From positions 103,204,329 through 103,268,328 of the forward strand of contig NC_030677.2 of the NCBI RefSeq assembly GCF_000004195.4: DNA of 64,000 bases. Direction: 5' to 3'. A model generated the notes under the pieces. The model did no database searches and was not told the DNA's origin. It saw only the letters and a program-made list of their open reading frames with translations. Numbering within the stretch: the stretch's first letter is position 1; each line of letters opens with the position of its first letter. Of the stretch, positions 9,598-22,600 are shown piece by piece. Made by a program: the position numbers and the translations under genes. The DNA comes from Xenopus tropicalis. Its lineage: Eukaryota > Chordata > Amphibia > Anura > Pipidae.

Positions 9598-12500
9598 TTA
9601 TTCTTGACTGATCCTATCATAGCGCTACGCGCCTTTACCTCCGCAGCCCCTCATCATGTCTGAGGGTTCTAGCAATAGCCTTTTTTTCAGGGGCGCGACT
9701 TCAGCGCAAGTTTTTAGCCTGTGCCAAGTGTCGCAAGTGTCTCCCTGCCGGTCACAAAGACCCTATTTGTGCCTCTTGCAAACCGCGGGAGCAAGATCCG
9801 GAACTCCCAGGACCTGCTCCCCCTCCAGTGAACCAAACAGGACAGGAGGAATCCCCAGCCTCTGTGGTACCACCCCAGTCCGAAACACAACCCATACCCG
9901 CGTGGGCTTCTCAGTTAGCCACAGGCATCCCGCTACTGGCCTCCTCACTGGACAAGCTCCTTTCACGGCTAGACAACCCTAAGGCTAAATCCTCCAAGCG
10001 CAGGGCTCCATCTCCTTCGGACGAGGAGAGTGAGGACTACTCCAGAGCTCCCTCTCCCATACTCCCGGAACCCAACCTCTCGGAGGGTGAATTGTCTGGC
10101 TCATCCGACCAAGAGGGGAACAAACCATCCAAGCACTCCTTCGAAGCAGTAGACACTCTCATCTCATCTGTCCTTGAGACTCTACACCTGCAGGAGCCCG
10201 AAACCACCCCTGACTCCGCCAAAGCACTCTTCAAGAGGCATAACAAGTCCTCTCCTGTGTTCCCTACACATTCCCAGCTGGATCAAATCATCCAACAGGA
10301 ATGGGACAAGCCAGAGAGGCGCTTTCAAGTAAATCGCAGATTCTCAAAACTGTATCCCTTCTCCACAGACCTTATCGAGAAATGGTCTTCCCCTCCCTCA
10401 GTGGATGCTCCGGTATCCCGCCTATCCAAGACCACAGCCCTTCCAGTTCCTGATGCTTCCTCCTTCAAGGACGCTATGGACAAGAAGATGGAGAGTCTCC
10501 TCCGCTCCGCCTTTGCGGCCTCGGGCACCTCCCTCCGTCCAATACTGGCCACAGCATGGGTCAGCAGAGCTATACAGTCCTGGGTGGACTCACTACTCAG
10601 GGACCCCTCGCCACGAACTCTCCCTACAGGCCACCCAAATCAAGGAAGCAAACGACTACATCTGCGAGGCATCACTAGACGCGGCACAACTGGCCAGCCG
10701 TTCCTCCGCTCTGGCGGTAGCGGCCCGCCGCTCCCTCTGGATGAAATTATGGTCAGCAGACTTCTCTTCCAAAAAGTCCTTAACCTCTCTCCCATTCAAG
10801 GGCAACCTCCTCTTCGGACCGGACCTTGACAAGCTTATCAGCCAAGCCACAGGGGGTAAGAGCACTTTACTCCCACAACCAAAGGCCCGCGCACCCTTTC
10901 TCAGGGGAAGGTTTTTTCGTGGCTCACACAGCAAACACACAAGATCTTACCCCGCACGCCAGTCGACATCGGGCAAGAGCCGCTTCGGGAATAAACATAG
11001 GGCACCCTGGCAAGGCAGAAAGCCCTTCACCAAGCCTACCGACAAATCCCCCTCAGCGTGACTATGCACTCCTTCCCCCAGGCCACATAGCCCTAGGAGG
11101 AAGACTTCGACACTTCTCCAATGCCTGGCTCACCCTCACTCAAGACACATGGGCTCACAGAATCGTGTCCTCCGGTTATCAAATAGAATTCGTGTCCCCC
11201 CCACCATGCCGATTCTTCATGTCCTGACTGCCACAGGAACCGACCAAACGCAAGGCCTTCCAGGACGTGATCGCAAAACTCCTAACCACGGAAGTGATCA
11301 CCCCCGTCCCTCAAGGCGAACGATTCAAGGGATTCTACTCAAACCTTTTTCGTAGTTCCCAAAAAGGACGGCTCAGTACGCCCAGTCCTCGACCTCAAGG
11401 AACTCAACAAAATTATCCGTCCTCGGAGGTTCAAGATGGAGTCCCTCAGGTCAGTCGTCACAGCGATGTTCCTGGCATTGTTACAGGGCCGGGCAGCCCA
11501 AGGACAATGGGCCCCGGACGAAAAGACATTCCCGATCAATATCCTGGAGATCAGGGCAATCCGACTCGGCCTACGCCACTGGCAACACGAGCTGACAGGA
11601 AAGGCGGTGAAGGTTCAATCGGACAACTCCACGACAGTGGCGTACATCAATCACCAAGGGGGCACGAGGAGCAGAGCAGCGCTAAACGAAGTCAAACTAA
11701 TCTTTCGCTGGGCGGAGAACAACCAGACCCAACTGTCGGCCATCTATATCCCAGGCCTCCTGAACTGGGAGGCGGACTTCCTCAGCCGGCAGTCTCTAGA
11801 CCCAAACGAGTGGTCGCTAAAAGAAGAAGTCTTCCACGACATAACGTCAAAGTGGGGAGTCCTGGACGTAGACCTGATGGCCTCAAGACAAAACAGGAAG
11901 GTCCCAAACTTTATCGCCCGGTACCGGGACCCTCTGGCATTGGACGTCGACGCCCTCACAGCCACGTGGAACTTCCGTCTCGCCTACGCCTTCCCCCCCC
12001 CCCCCGTACCACTCATTTCCAGGACAATCAAGAAACTCAGGACGCAGCACACGACCCTCCTACTCATAGCTCCCAACTGGCCTCGCCGAACATGGTTTTC
12101 GGACCTCATCAACCTATCTGTGGCAGAACCCTGGACTCTACCGATCCTCCCAGACCTGCTAACCCAGGGACCTATTCGACACCCAAACCCCTCCAGTCTA
12201 AAATTGACGGCGTGGCTCTTGAGACCCAGATCCTAAAAAGCAAAGGATTCTCGGACGCAGTGGTCCATACCATGTGGGCAGCTCGCAAACCCGTATCCGC
12301 CAAGACCTACCATAGGGTATGGTCCACCTACCAACAGTCGTGTGATAGGAAAAGGGTGAACTTCGCATCCTTCTCAGTCCCCAACATTCTGGACTTCCTA
12401 CAAGCGGGCCTCACCATGGGACTTTCCCTCTGTTCTCTCAAATCAGATATCCGCGCTTTCAGTCCTGTTCCAAAGACGTCTGGCCATTCTTCCGGATGTG

Positions 12501-15500
12501 AAAACCTTCATACAGGGGGTCACCCATATAGCCTCCCCATACCGAGCCCCAACAGCCAGCTGGGACCTCACCCTAGTCTTGCGGGCCCTCCAACATCAGC
12601 CCTTCGAACCATTGGCCTCAATTCCTCTACAATGGCTCACCTGGAAGACAGTCCTGCTACTGGCTCTGGCATCGACAAGACGGGTCTCCAAACTCAGCGC
12701 TCTGTCACACAAAGCACCATGACAGGGCAGTCCTACGCACAGTGCCACAATTTTTACCCAAGGTGGTCTCCTCTTTCCACCTAAATCAGGAGATAATTGG
12801 ACCTACCTTTTGTCCCTCCCCAGCCAATTCCAAGGAGGTAGCCCTGCACTCCCTGGATCCTGTGAGGGCACTCAAGTTTTATCTACATAGAGTCCGCGAC
12901 ATTCGGAAGTCAGACTCCCTTCTCATTCTACCTTCGGGACCACACCAAGGCACCTCGGCATCAAAATCGGCTATATCTTGCTGGATAAAACAAGCAATCC
13001 AGAAGGCCTATACAGCCCAGAACAAGGAACCCCCTTCAGGTCTAAAGGCACATTCCACCAGAGGGATTAGCACGTCCTGGGCCTTCCGGAACCAAGCTTC
13101 AGCCGAACAGCTGTGTAAAGCAGCCACTTGGACATCTGTCCACTCATTCATCAAATTCTACCAATTCGACACCTTTGCGGCATCTGACACACGCTTTGGC
13201 AGGAAGGTGCTCCAAGCCACAGTGGAATCTTCCACCTAGGCCTCTCTCCCACCCTTCCTTACGGGGACAGCTTTGGGACGTCCCCACTGTTCCTGTGTCC
13301 CCCAAGCAGACGGTGGAAAAAAGGAGATTTTGTGTACTCACCGTTAAATCTCTTTCTCTCCAGTCGCTTGGGGGACACAGGACTTCCCGCCCAGGGAGAG
13401 GCCCTCGCTGTATCATCAGACATGTTTATTATAGTTACAAGTTTTACGTTTTTGTTAGGTTACACTCCTGCGTACTTTGGTACAAACTGACCTAGGCTCC
13501 GCCTGCTGGGGGTATAGCCAGTGGAGGAGGAGCCAAACTGTTCTTTTTTGTTGTGTCCTGCCTCCTAGTGGTACCAGCTATACCCCATTGTTCCAGTGTC
13601 CCCACTGTTCCTGTGTCCCCCAAGTGACTGGAGAGAAAGAGATTTAATGGTGAGTACACAAAATCTCCTTTTCTACTTGCAGAAATTGTTCAATGTCTTC
13701 AGCTTAGTTATGAAATTGCTTATTTTACAGCTGAACGCATCCACTACATGCTTCTGTCACAAACGGCATTGCTGAATCCACTGGATGAGGCAAACAATTC
13801 TGCCACAATCTTACCCAGAAGATCTGAGACTTTTGGGGGCTATGACAGTAAGTTAGACCCGTTGCTCTTGATGTATTGTATCATATACCTATCAATGTGA
13901 CCAATGGCTGGGATCTTATAATGTATCCCAAGGTGTCTTATGTTGAGAAATATTTAGGCAGTTTTGCAAAAATTATCTGAATGAATGTAAAAGAAAATTG
14001 ACATCCTCACCCGCCATATCTTTTATTTCTTTTATTACCGTTGTTATGAAGAAATCTGTAACCAGAGTTGTATGTGGTCTGTAGTTTATTGAAAAGATTG
14101 GGATCATTAGTAAAGTATCATACAAACTATATTTTACAAAAAAAAGCAAAACAAGGACATACAGCAGTACCTGCTAATACATAAATGTTTTGAGTTTTTT
14201 TCCCCAATTCTTGCAGTCTCTTCTGTTTCCTAAGGACAATGAAACACAGGAAGATTTATAACCAGCATTAAAAAAATGCTCCCACTGGCTACAAATCTCC
14301 CTGAAAATGCCTTGCCGTAGACTAGCATTGGGATTACTATGAGTCCCACCATGTTATGCTGGGACTCAGGATTGTGTGTAATGGGACATTTGCCAAGAAT
14401 CAATGCACAATGTTCTAAGATTGTAAATTAATAACCACAGTGTTTTTAGGTTTCTTGGTGAATTCATTTCACTTGTAAATGTTACTGTCCATGTTTGTTT
14501 TGTTGCTTCTTGCTTTATTTGTATTTGTATTAAATTTCAGTATTTTCCTGTTTTAGCAGATAGCTTTAAACAAAAGGTTAAGGACCGAAGGGCCGTGTCT
14601 ATGGGCTCAGACAGCCAAGTGCAAGATGGTACCCTTATTGAGGTATGATTCCCCTCATGAGTTCGTCATATGCAATGCAATAGCCAATAGGAATTCTATT
14701 ACTAAGGAGGTAGTGTGCCCTTATTTGGGTCAGCTTGTGGTCGCTATGTTAGATCTGTGTGCTTTCTGCGAGTAGCATGTTGTTCCTTTACCCCATGATT
14801 ATAGTAATTCTATAGTGCAAAACATTTCCGCAGCACTTCACAGAGATTATACATCATTCACATCAGTCCCTACCCCACACACAATTTTTATCAGAAGGCA
14901 GTTAACCTGCCTTTATGTTTTTGTTGTATGGGAGGGAACCAGAGATGTCCTGGAGGAAAACCACACAGATACAGGGAGGACATACAAACTCCTTATAGGT
15001 AGTGTCCTGGCTGGAATCAAACTCAGAACCCCAGTGCTGCAAGGCCACCGTAGAGAAGTTATTTATCACCATCCTTCGCCTTTACCATTGCCTGATATTT
15101 TGTTCCCCTTGTTGCACTTTTTTTTGTCTGCAACACATGTGCCAAGTGCTCCTTCTGACTATAAACATTGCTCAATGTAAATTAGAATCATGGGAGCACT
15201 TACCGGACAGCTCAGGGTGTTCTCACGTTCTGCTGGAACCCAGACAGCATATCCATCCGCCATAAAGTCTGTGAAGGTATTCTAGAACATCTGTTGGCTA
15301 TAGAAAGAAAGGATAGTAGGTCAGCTGTTGCTAAGAATTCTCTTGAAAAACATGAAGGCAATATGAAGTTCTCTTTCCAGATTATAGATTCACAGGGCTT
15401 CAGTGTAAGGAAAGGTGACTTTGAGAAAAAAACTTCTGTGCAATGAAGCCTTTTGGATTTATCAGTTAGGTACTATGGAAACATTGGGAGTTATAAACAG

Positions 15501-16594
15501 AGAATGGGAATTAACATGTTGCTATTAAACAGTAAGAATACTTTGCCTTTTTCCAGTGAAATAGTTGCCTCTCTATAGCTGTAGCTATTAGCCTATGTGT
15601 ACTTTTATATTAATGATTATTTTTCTTAATTACTGTCTCATTCATGCTATTTTTGTTTGTGTGTTGTTCTTATCTTTATTTGATATATGGGGTTAATATA
15701 CCATGGGAGGAGCTTTGTGTGTGCATGAAAGGCATTTCCTTGAGGGAACGTCCATGCAGCTTTTGAGAAAGTGGCATGACGCCACAAAACGGGTCAAGCG
15801 TATGGTCCTATTTTTTGTACATGCATAACATGCTTTTTTTTTTTATATAAAGCAGTGTTTTGTTTTGCTCCGTACAAATTGTCTTATATAAACATTGCTC
15901 ACAGTGGGGGGTTACAGTCCTGTTGCAGCAGCTGTGAGACAGGGCTAGGAGGGTCACTGATGATGTGCAGGTATTCCACATGACTGCTTGTCATAGCTCA
16001 ATCATAAGAAATGAAAAAAGGACAGGGCATGCACAGGGCTAGGGATCAATGTTTCCTCTAATTTCTTCTTGGCTGTGTGAGCCAAAAATTACTTTTGTGT
16101 GCACTTTTTAAAACTGTGTGCGCATTTTAAAAAACTGGTATGCAGCCGTACAATATTATGTGTATTCACGCAAAATTCTTTGTGCACCCAACAATTTATT
16201 GTGTGCTCTGGCCTCAATATTTGTATGCGCGCACACAAGCGCGCAGTTTAGAGGGAACAGTGTTTGTCATTATACCACTGTTCATGTTTCTGCCCAGGGC
16301 AGTTTGTGGGAATGCAACAAGGTTACACCACATGGTGGGGTCACCCAGCACTAAAGGCCCCTGGAAGGAATGCAGGAATTCTTGACAAACAGGATGAATT
16401 AGAGCAGTGCAGTGAGCTTTACATATGAATTATACATCACCCTTACTGATGCAGCTTACTTTAATTTTACCTTTCATTGTCCTTTTAAAGACAGACTTTA
16501 ATTAAACATTCACTAGAGGTCTCAAAGGTTTTATATATACCATGTATCAGCTCCCCAGTTGTATGTCTCTTGGGGGCAGTAGAGGACATGGGAA

Positions 16595-16627
<33 letters not shown>

Positions 16628-19600
16628 GGCTCCATTGGTATTCTATCTTTCTTTCTCCCTTTTCTTTCCTTCTCTGCCCTTATTTTCCTTTCAATGTTAA
16701 ATTTTAAAATTACAAAATAAAAACTTTAAAAAAACAAGAACATTTACTAGAGTTTTGTGGATTTTCTTTTATAAGAACAACTGTTCCTCCTTAAGTTACT
16801 AGGCCCTGGTCTGTTGGAGTAGATTAGACCCCATGTTGGTAAGTCTGGACATGGCCAGTTAAGTTACTGCAAATATAATCTAAACCTGCATGGTTAAAGT
16901 TTTGTACTTACTGTCTATTTTGCTCTGTTTATTTTAATATGTGCCTGTCTTTGTTTTGCAGCCTGTAGTATCCACTACAGATAATAACAGCCCACCAGTA
17001 TGTCACGAGACTGAGGTAATAAAGCTTTATATGTTCTGCTTGTCCGCTATAGCCAAGGAATATTGCTATATACAGGTGTAGGAGCCGTAATCCGGAAACC
17101 CCGTTATCCAGAAAGCTCTGAATTACAGGAAGGCCATCTCCCATAGACTCCATTTTAAGAAAATAATTCAAATTTTTAAAAAATTCCTGTTTTTTCTGTA
17201 ATAATAAAACAGTGCCTTGTACTTGATCCCAACTAAGATATGCTTAATCCTTTTGGAGGCAAAACAATCCTATAGGGTTTATTTAATGTTTAAATTATTT
17301 TTTTAGTAGACTTAAAGTATGGAAATCCAAATTACTGAAAGATCCCTTATCTGGAAAACCCCAGGTCCCAATTATTCTGGATAACAGGTCCCATATATGT
17401 ATTTTATCAATAAAAAACATTTTACTTGTCCCCAAGATGTCTAATGTACGTGATTCTGCAAATGTTGTTCACAAAAGGATGCTGACCAAATTTTGGACCA
17501 CAGTATTTGTGGGTCAGTTTAAACTTCAAAAACTCTTGAAAAGAGAAAGAAAGGTGAAATCACTGGGGGTGCCAAATGTTAGGTACCCCTAGTAATTATA
17601 ATCAATTACCTGATTCCCCAAACCAGTGCTCCTGTTAGCAGAAAACTGCACCGGCCCGGGTTGGACATCATAGTGATCTTCCTTATTTTTTCCTCTTTCA
17701 CGTTGAGTGTGCATTCACAATAGAGTGAAAATCTGAAATGTAAGCAATAAGCCGGCTTTTTCACTCTACTGCACATGTGCTAGCCCAGGGCCATTGTAGA
17801 ATAAAGAAGCGGAAAAAGCCAGACACTCTGTGGTGCTTGCTCAGAAGTACTCCTGAGGTATCAGGTAAGGGATTGGAATCACTGGGGATGCCTAACATTT
17901 GCCCCCCCTCGTGATACCACCTTTCTTTCTCCTTTAAGGAATGCCTAACCTGAAATGTAGAAATGTGTTTGTGGAATTTTTTAGCCAAATATGTACTTAT
18001 AGAAATAGAGGAGGTCCTTTATTTGCCTATGCAGATATTAGGAACTGGTAATGAATCCTCACAGTTGTTTGTTCTTCCCCAGATGATTACTTGTGTGGAG
18101 ACATTACTTCAGCATCTTTACAGTTTGCAGGTAGGTGTTATAAACACTCGTGTTACAGCTGTGTATGTCAGCATGTGTACAAGTATATAGATGCAGTTAT
18201 ATTTTACTACCTGCATTACTTCATTGTAAATATACTGCCTGAGAATTCATTTTTTTTGCATGAGTATTTTTGCCAGACATTATTAGCAATGCTAATGATT
18301 TTAGGAACATATCTAACATGATTTAAAGAAACTGATCTCATCTTCTCCATGCCCTGTTTATTATACTGTATTCCCCTTTAATTCCTTGGTGTTTTGCCAT
18401 ATTGAACAAAGGCTTTGCTGATTATACTTGCTTGCCATTTCCTCCCAATTTCCAATCATTATCTGGAGGGCATCTTAGTTATTTTGTTGGTTTTATTACT
18501 TTTCTTACCTTTTTAATGTCATGCCACTGCTGCAATATATATTTTGACACTTGCCTTTGTATTGGTTTTCTTGTTTTGCTATATAGTGCAATTGTTATGT
18601 CATTTTATTATCAATACATGGCAAATAAGGGGGCCTGGCTATTTACAATGTGGGTTAATATTTTATATTGACATAAAGCAAACTATTTTTTTAACTAAAC
18701 ATGTCTTGATGTCCTTTCATTTCCTGGCCCAGCACAAGCTGTTGTTGGAAGTTTCTGGGATCTCCATATTGCATTTTAGTACACAACATTCAAAGTGTGC
18801 TTCTACATAAAAATGTTGAAGAACACTTTAAATGCTGTGTACTAAAATGCACAGCAATATGGAGATCCCAATAACTTCCAACAACAGTTAAAATGGATGC
18901 TGGGATTTGTAGTCCTATGACACCTGGGGACCCATGGTTAGGAAACAGGGCATTAAGACATAGGGTATAAGGAACATTATAACTCTAAATAGGACGTATA
19001 GAAAAAAATGTTTGTGATCATGTTGTTGGTGCTGCTTTTCCTTCATATGTAATGTTATTACTTTTCATGCAGGCGGTGATTTCACAACAAGATAGTTATG
19101 TTGAGGTTCAAAAAGAACGGGAGAAACAGTTCCGACAGCAGTCTTCCCGCGGCAACATGTTATTGGAGCAGGAAAAGCAGCGTAACTTTGAGAAGCAGCG
19201 GGAAGAGCTGGGCAATGTGCAGAAGATGCAGGATCAACTGAGGTTGGAGAAACAGAAGTGGGAACGTGAACGGGAGAGGCAACAGAGGGAAGCAGAGGCT
19301 ATGGAGAACATGTTGAGGCAACGAATGGGTGACAGCGAACTCCAATTGCAAAAGCTGCATCAGGAGCGTGATGAACTGGAAGCACAGAGAAAGGAATATC
19401 AGCATGACTTAGAAAGACTTAGAGAATCCCAGAAAGCTGTGGAAAAAGACAGAGAACGCCTGGAGCTGATGAAGAGGATTAAAGCAACCAGTGCTGGAGC
19501 TGGGTCATTTTCATCTGACTTAATACCGGTAACAATGGAACAGCCTTCAAAATAGTATTTAAAGGAGAAACAAACCCTAAAGATGACTATGGCTAGAAAT

Positions 19601-22600
19601 GCCTTATTTTATATACTAAACTGACTGCACAAGCCTTATATTGTTACATCTATATTCTGTATATGCAGAATATTGTGAGTTTGTCCCTAAGCTCAGTAAG
19701 TGACAGCAGCACAGGGCATGTGCAGGGAATTGGCAGAAAAGATCAGGGGCTACTGGGGGCATCTTCAACGGCACATCTTCCCTGCTAAAGGGCTTTGGTT
19801 GCCTTGAACAGAAGTCCACAACATAATGTACATTATTTCTAGCCTATTTCTTCAGTTAAGCTTTAGTTCTCCTTTAAATGCTGATATGTATTTAAAGTGG
19901 GGGGTGGCTATGTAAAACTGCTTTATAATTAGGGGTGATGCAGGAATATAGAATATGTAAGCGTTTCCACCTTTTTAGCACTATCATGATTTCTTACCTT
20001 TTTCCTTTTGCATTATTGCTTTTCTTATAATTATAATTAATAGTACATATGCTGAGTGTTTTCCCACTTTTACATTTGCTATGAAAAGGGGTCTTTTGGG
20101 TGTTAGCACAAACTTTTGTGTAAAGGAAAATCCCAGATACTCTGTGTATTGATTTGGATGATCTGGAACATTTTTGGCGTTTCTTCCCTGCCATTTGTTT
20201 CCACATAACTGTCTTTTCTGAAAGGTGTTACACAGGCTTTTGCTCACAAAAAATCTATGTATGCCACTAAACATCGTAGTTCATTTACTAACACATCTAG
20301 CTTGACATAGTCGTTATAGTGTGGGTATGACAGCAATGAGCAAATATATTTTAACTGTATGTTCAGCAAAATCGAAAAAATACCCCATAAGGTATTTCAA
20401 AAATTGAATTTTGAATTAACCTAAACCTTTTTGGTTTGGCTGACCTTAAGCCCCGAGACAGCGCCAAATGTGTCAGTGAGTGCTACCAGGTTGTTTAGGG
20501 ATTGCCCCCTGTCCCCCAGATATATAATTGTGTCATCTGCATATAATTGAAGTTTGTCGACAACCTAAACCTTTTTAAAGGTGTCCGCAAATTGAAAATT
20601 CAAAGTCCTGCCGTAGGTTCCAGTATTCAAAGAGAGTAGTCTTAAGAGTACTTTTTAAAGGTGGCCACACTGTTAGCTGCCAATCTAGCCTGATTCTGGA
20701 CCCACAGCAGTCCATTGCAAAAAAAATATTTCATTGATCCAGTAAGATTATTGATTGGGGAAGGTGTAAAATCTCATCATCCAAGGACTGTGTTGGACCG
20801 TGATTAAAGTTTATGTCCAGTGGTTCTATAATATGGCCTATGGAACAAATAACTCAGCCTGATTTGGCCACGCATGGTGGGCACTATTGGAGCTGCTGTT
20901 TTTTTGGCAGCTCAGGTTTAGGCACTCCGTACTGTAAAAGTACAAAATTATGCTAACATCCCATAACCCCTATAATATAAACACCCAAGATAGTTGTAAT
21001 ATAAAAACCTTTTGTCTTATATTTATAGGCTGGCCCCTTTCTGTGTGGTTGTGATTCTTGGCAATTTCTTGTGTGTTAACGATTGGTTCTGCTGGCTGAT
21101 CCACTCCAGCTCTGCAGGAGAGAATCTGTACACCATCACATTCATGGCTTAAATAATGAAAGGTTATTGACATTGCTTTTGTTTTTCAGGTCGTAGTCCA
21201 TTCTGCAGCTTCTAATGGGGAAGGAATGCTCAGTACAGAGGCACCTAGCCATTTACCCTTAAAACCCCTTGCCAAAACAACCATGTCCATGTCAGCTGCT
21301 GACTACCTAGAGAGGCCAGAAGTGGCTCGAAGGGAAAGTAATGTAACTGACATCCGTCCAGCACTTAAAAAGGAAGTGCCTATTCATTTATTAAGTGCAA
21401 CCAACCAGATCCAGAAGCAGGCAGCTTTGACCAGACAGCAGATCCCCACCCATCTTGCAATGGACAAAGGCAAGGAAAAGCCTAGCAGGGGAAAGGCTTC
21501 ACATCGAACAGAGAGCACAGGTTAGCACACTGTTCTACTGAATTTCTAAACAAAATCAAAGTGTTTCAATGACATTGAGGGCACTGTTGGCTGAATAAAC
21601 CCAAGTGGCAGCTATATAGTGTCATGCAGACACTGCCTAGACAAGCTTATTGCTGAAAACTCATAGTTTAGTAGATTACACTGGCTAAAAAAGGGCTGTC
21701 AGTTATATCAAGAACCATGTGAAAATAAGTCCAAGTTTGCCAGAGAGCATTTTTGTTTATGCTTCAAAGAGAATCAAGATCTCATCAGAGCTTTTTGGCT
21801 AAAGTTCAAAGCAGTATGTGGAGCGGAAATCTAAAGACTGGTCACAGAATATACAGTGATTTGGGGGGATTTTAGATAGCAGACCTGTTCCTTAGAATTT
21901 ATTGTAGGCCATGTGTCCTCCAGTAGAATGTGTTAATATAAGCACACCCAAGCTAGATATGCATCTGAAAGTTTTGGTGATGTCTCCTTTCGGTCTTGGC
22001 TTTCTGAAGATTTTGCTGTGCCGGGTGTGAAAAAAGTATGGACAGGGGTTGCATGTTCAGCTTATCCCCCATAGTCCCTGTGACTCCTGAGCAAAAAAAA
22101 AAATAATCTTTATTTATAAGAGCATTAAGGCATGTGCTGTTAATTACGCAGCATTGCTTTAATGTTTTAAAGAGATTTCTGTAACATTATTTGTCCTGTA
22201 TTATCTGTGCATTTGGTTGCTTTGCATAGGATACACACTGTTCAGTACTGTGAAATGTTACTCATCTTAAGGAGAACCTGTCCCCCAGACATAAAAAGCT
22301 GTATAATAACAGTCCTTTTCAAATTAAACATTGAAATACATTTTTTTTATTAAAACATCCATACAGTACCTGTTATAAAGGTATTTAAAAATATCAGCTG
22401 TCAGTCATTCCTTTCCTGCCTCTATGCCTCAGGTCTTGAGGCAGGACAGGCAAATACTTCACTTTACATTCAGCACTTCTCACATTCTCCTCCCTCCTCA
22501 CGGTCTATAATTGTGTAGCCAGTACATGGGCATGGGCATCAGGTCTCCCATTCTTTTACTTAAACAAGATTTTGGGGTAATGCACAGCTTGTCTTAATAA

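Larger units (their letters stand above)
8257..13672 (+). mobile_element. DIRS-type tyrosine-recombinase retrotransposon, defective
   Basis: A 5.4-kb element sits in the arhgef18 intron, same strand. It begins TTTTCTCCACCG and ends AAAATCTCCTTTT with inverted terminal repeats. An internal complementary region (about 13284-13384) carries the complements of both outer ends fused together, the arrangement diagnostic of DIRS elements, which integrate by tyrosine recombinase without a target duplication. It carries gag-like, reverse transcriptase/RNase H and tyrosine recombinase regions, all broken by frameshifts, a premature stop and a deletion of the reverse transcriptase core. A palindromic MITE and two TA microsatellites interrupt its leader. 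Confidence 0.92.

Noticed and set aside
9342..9620. Frames across 9319-9620 on both strands
   Set aside because: The two strands give the same peptide because the sequence is a palindrome; it is a MITE plus TA repeat.
11267..12784. 505-codon open frame
   Set aside because: It overlaps the DIRS RNase H and recombinase in another frame; only its last part ([12 protein letters not shown]) reads true recombinase sequence. The rest is a GC-rich shadow.
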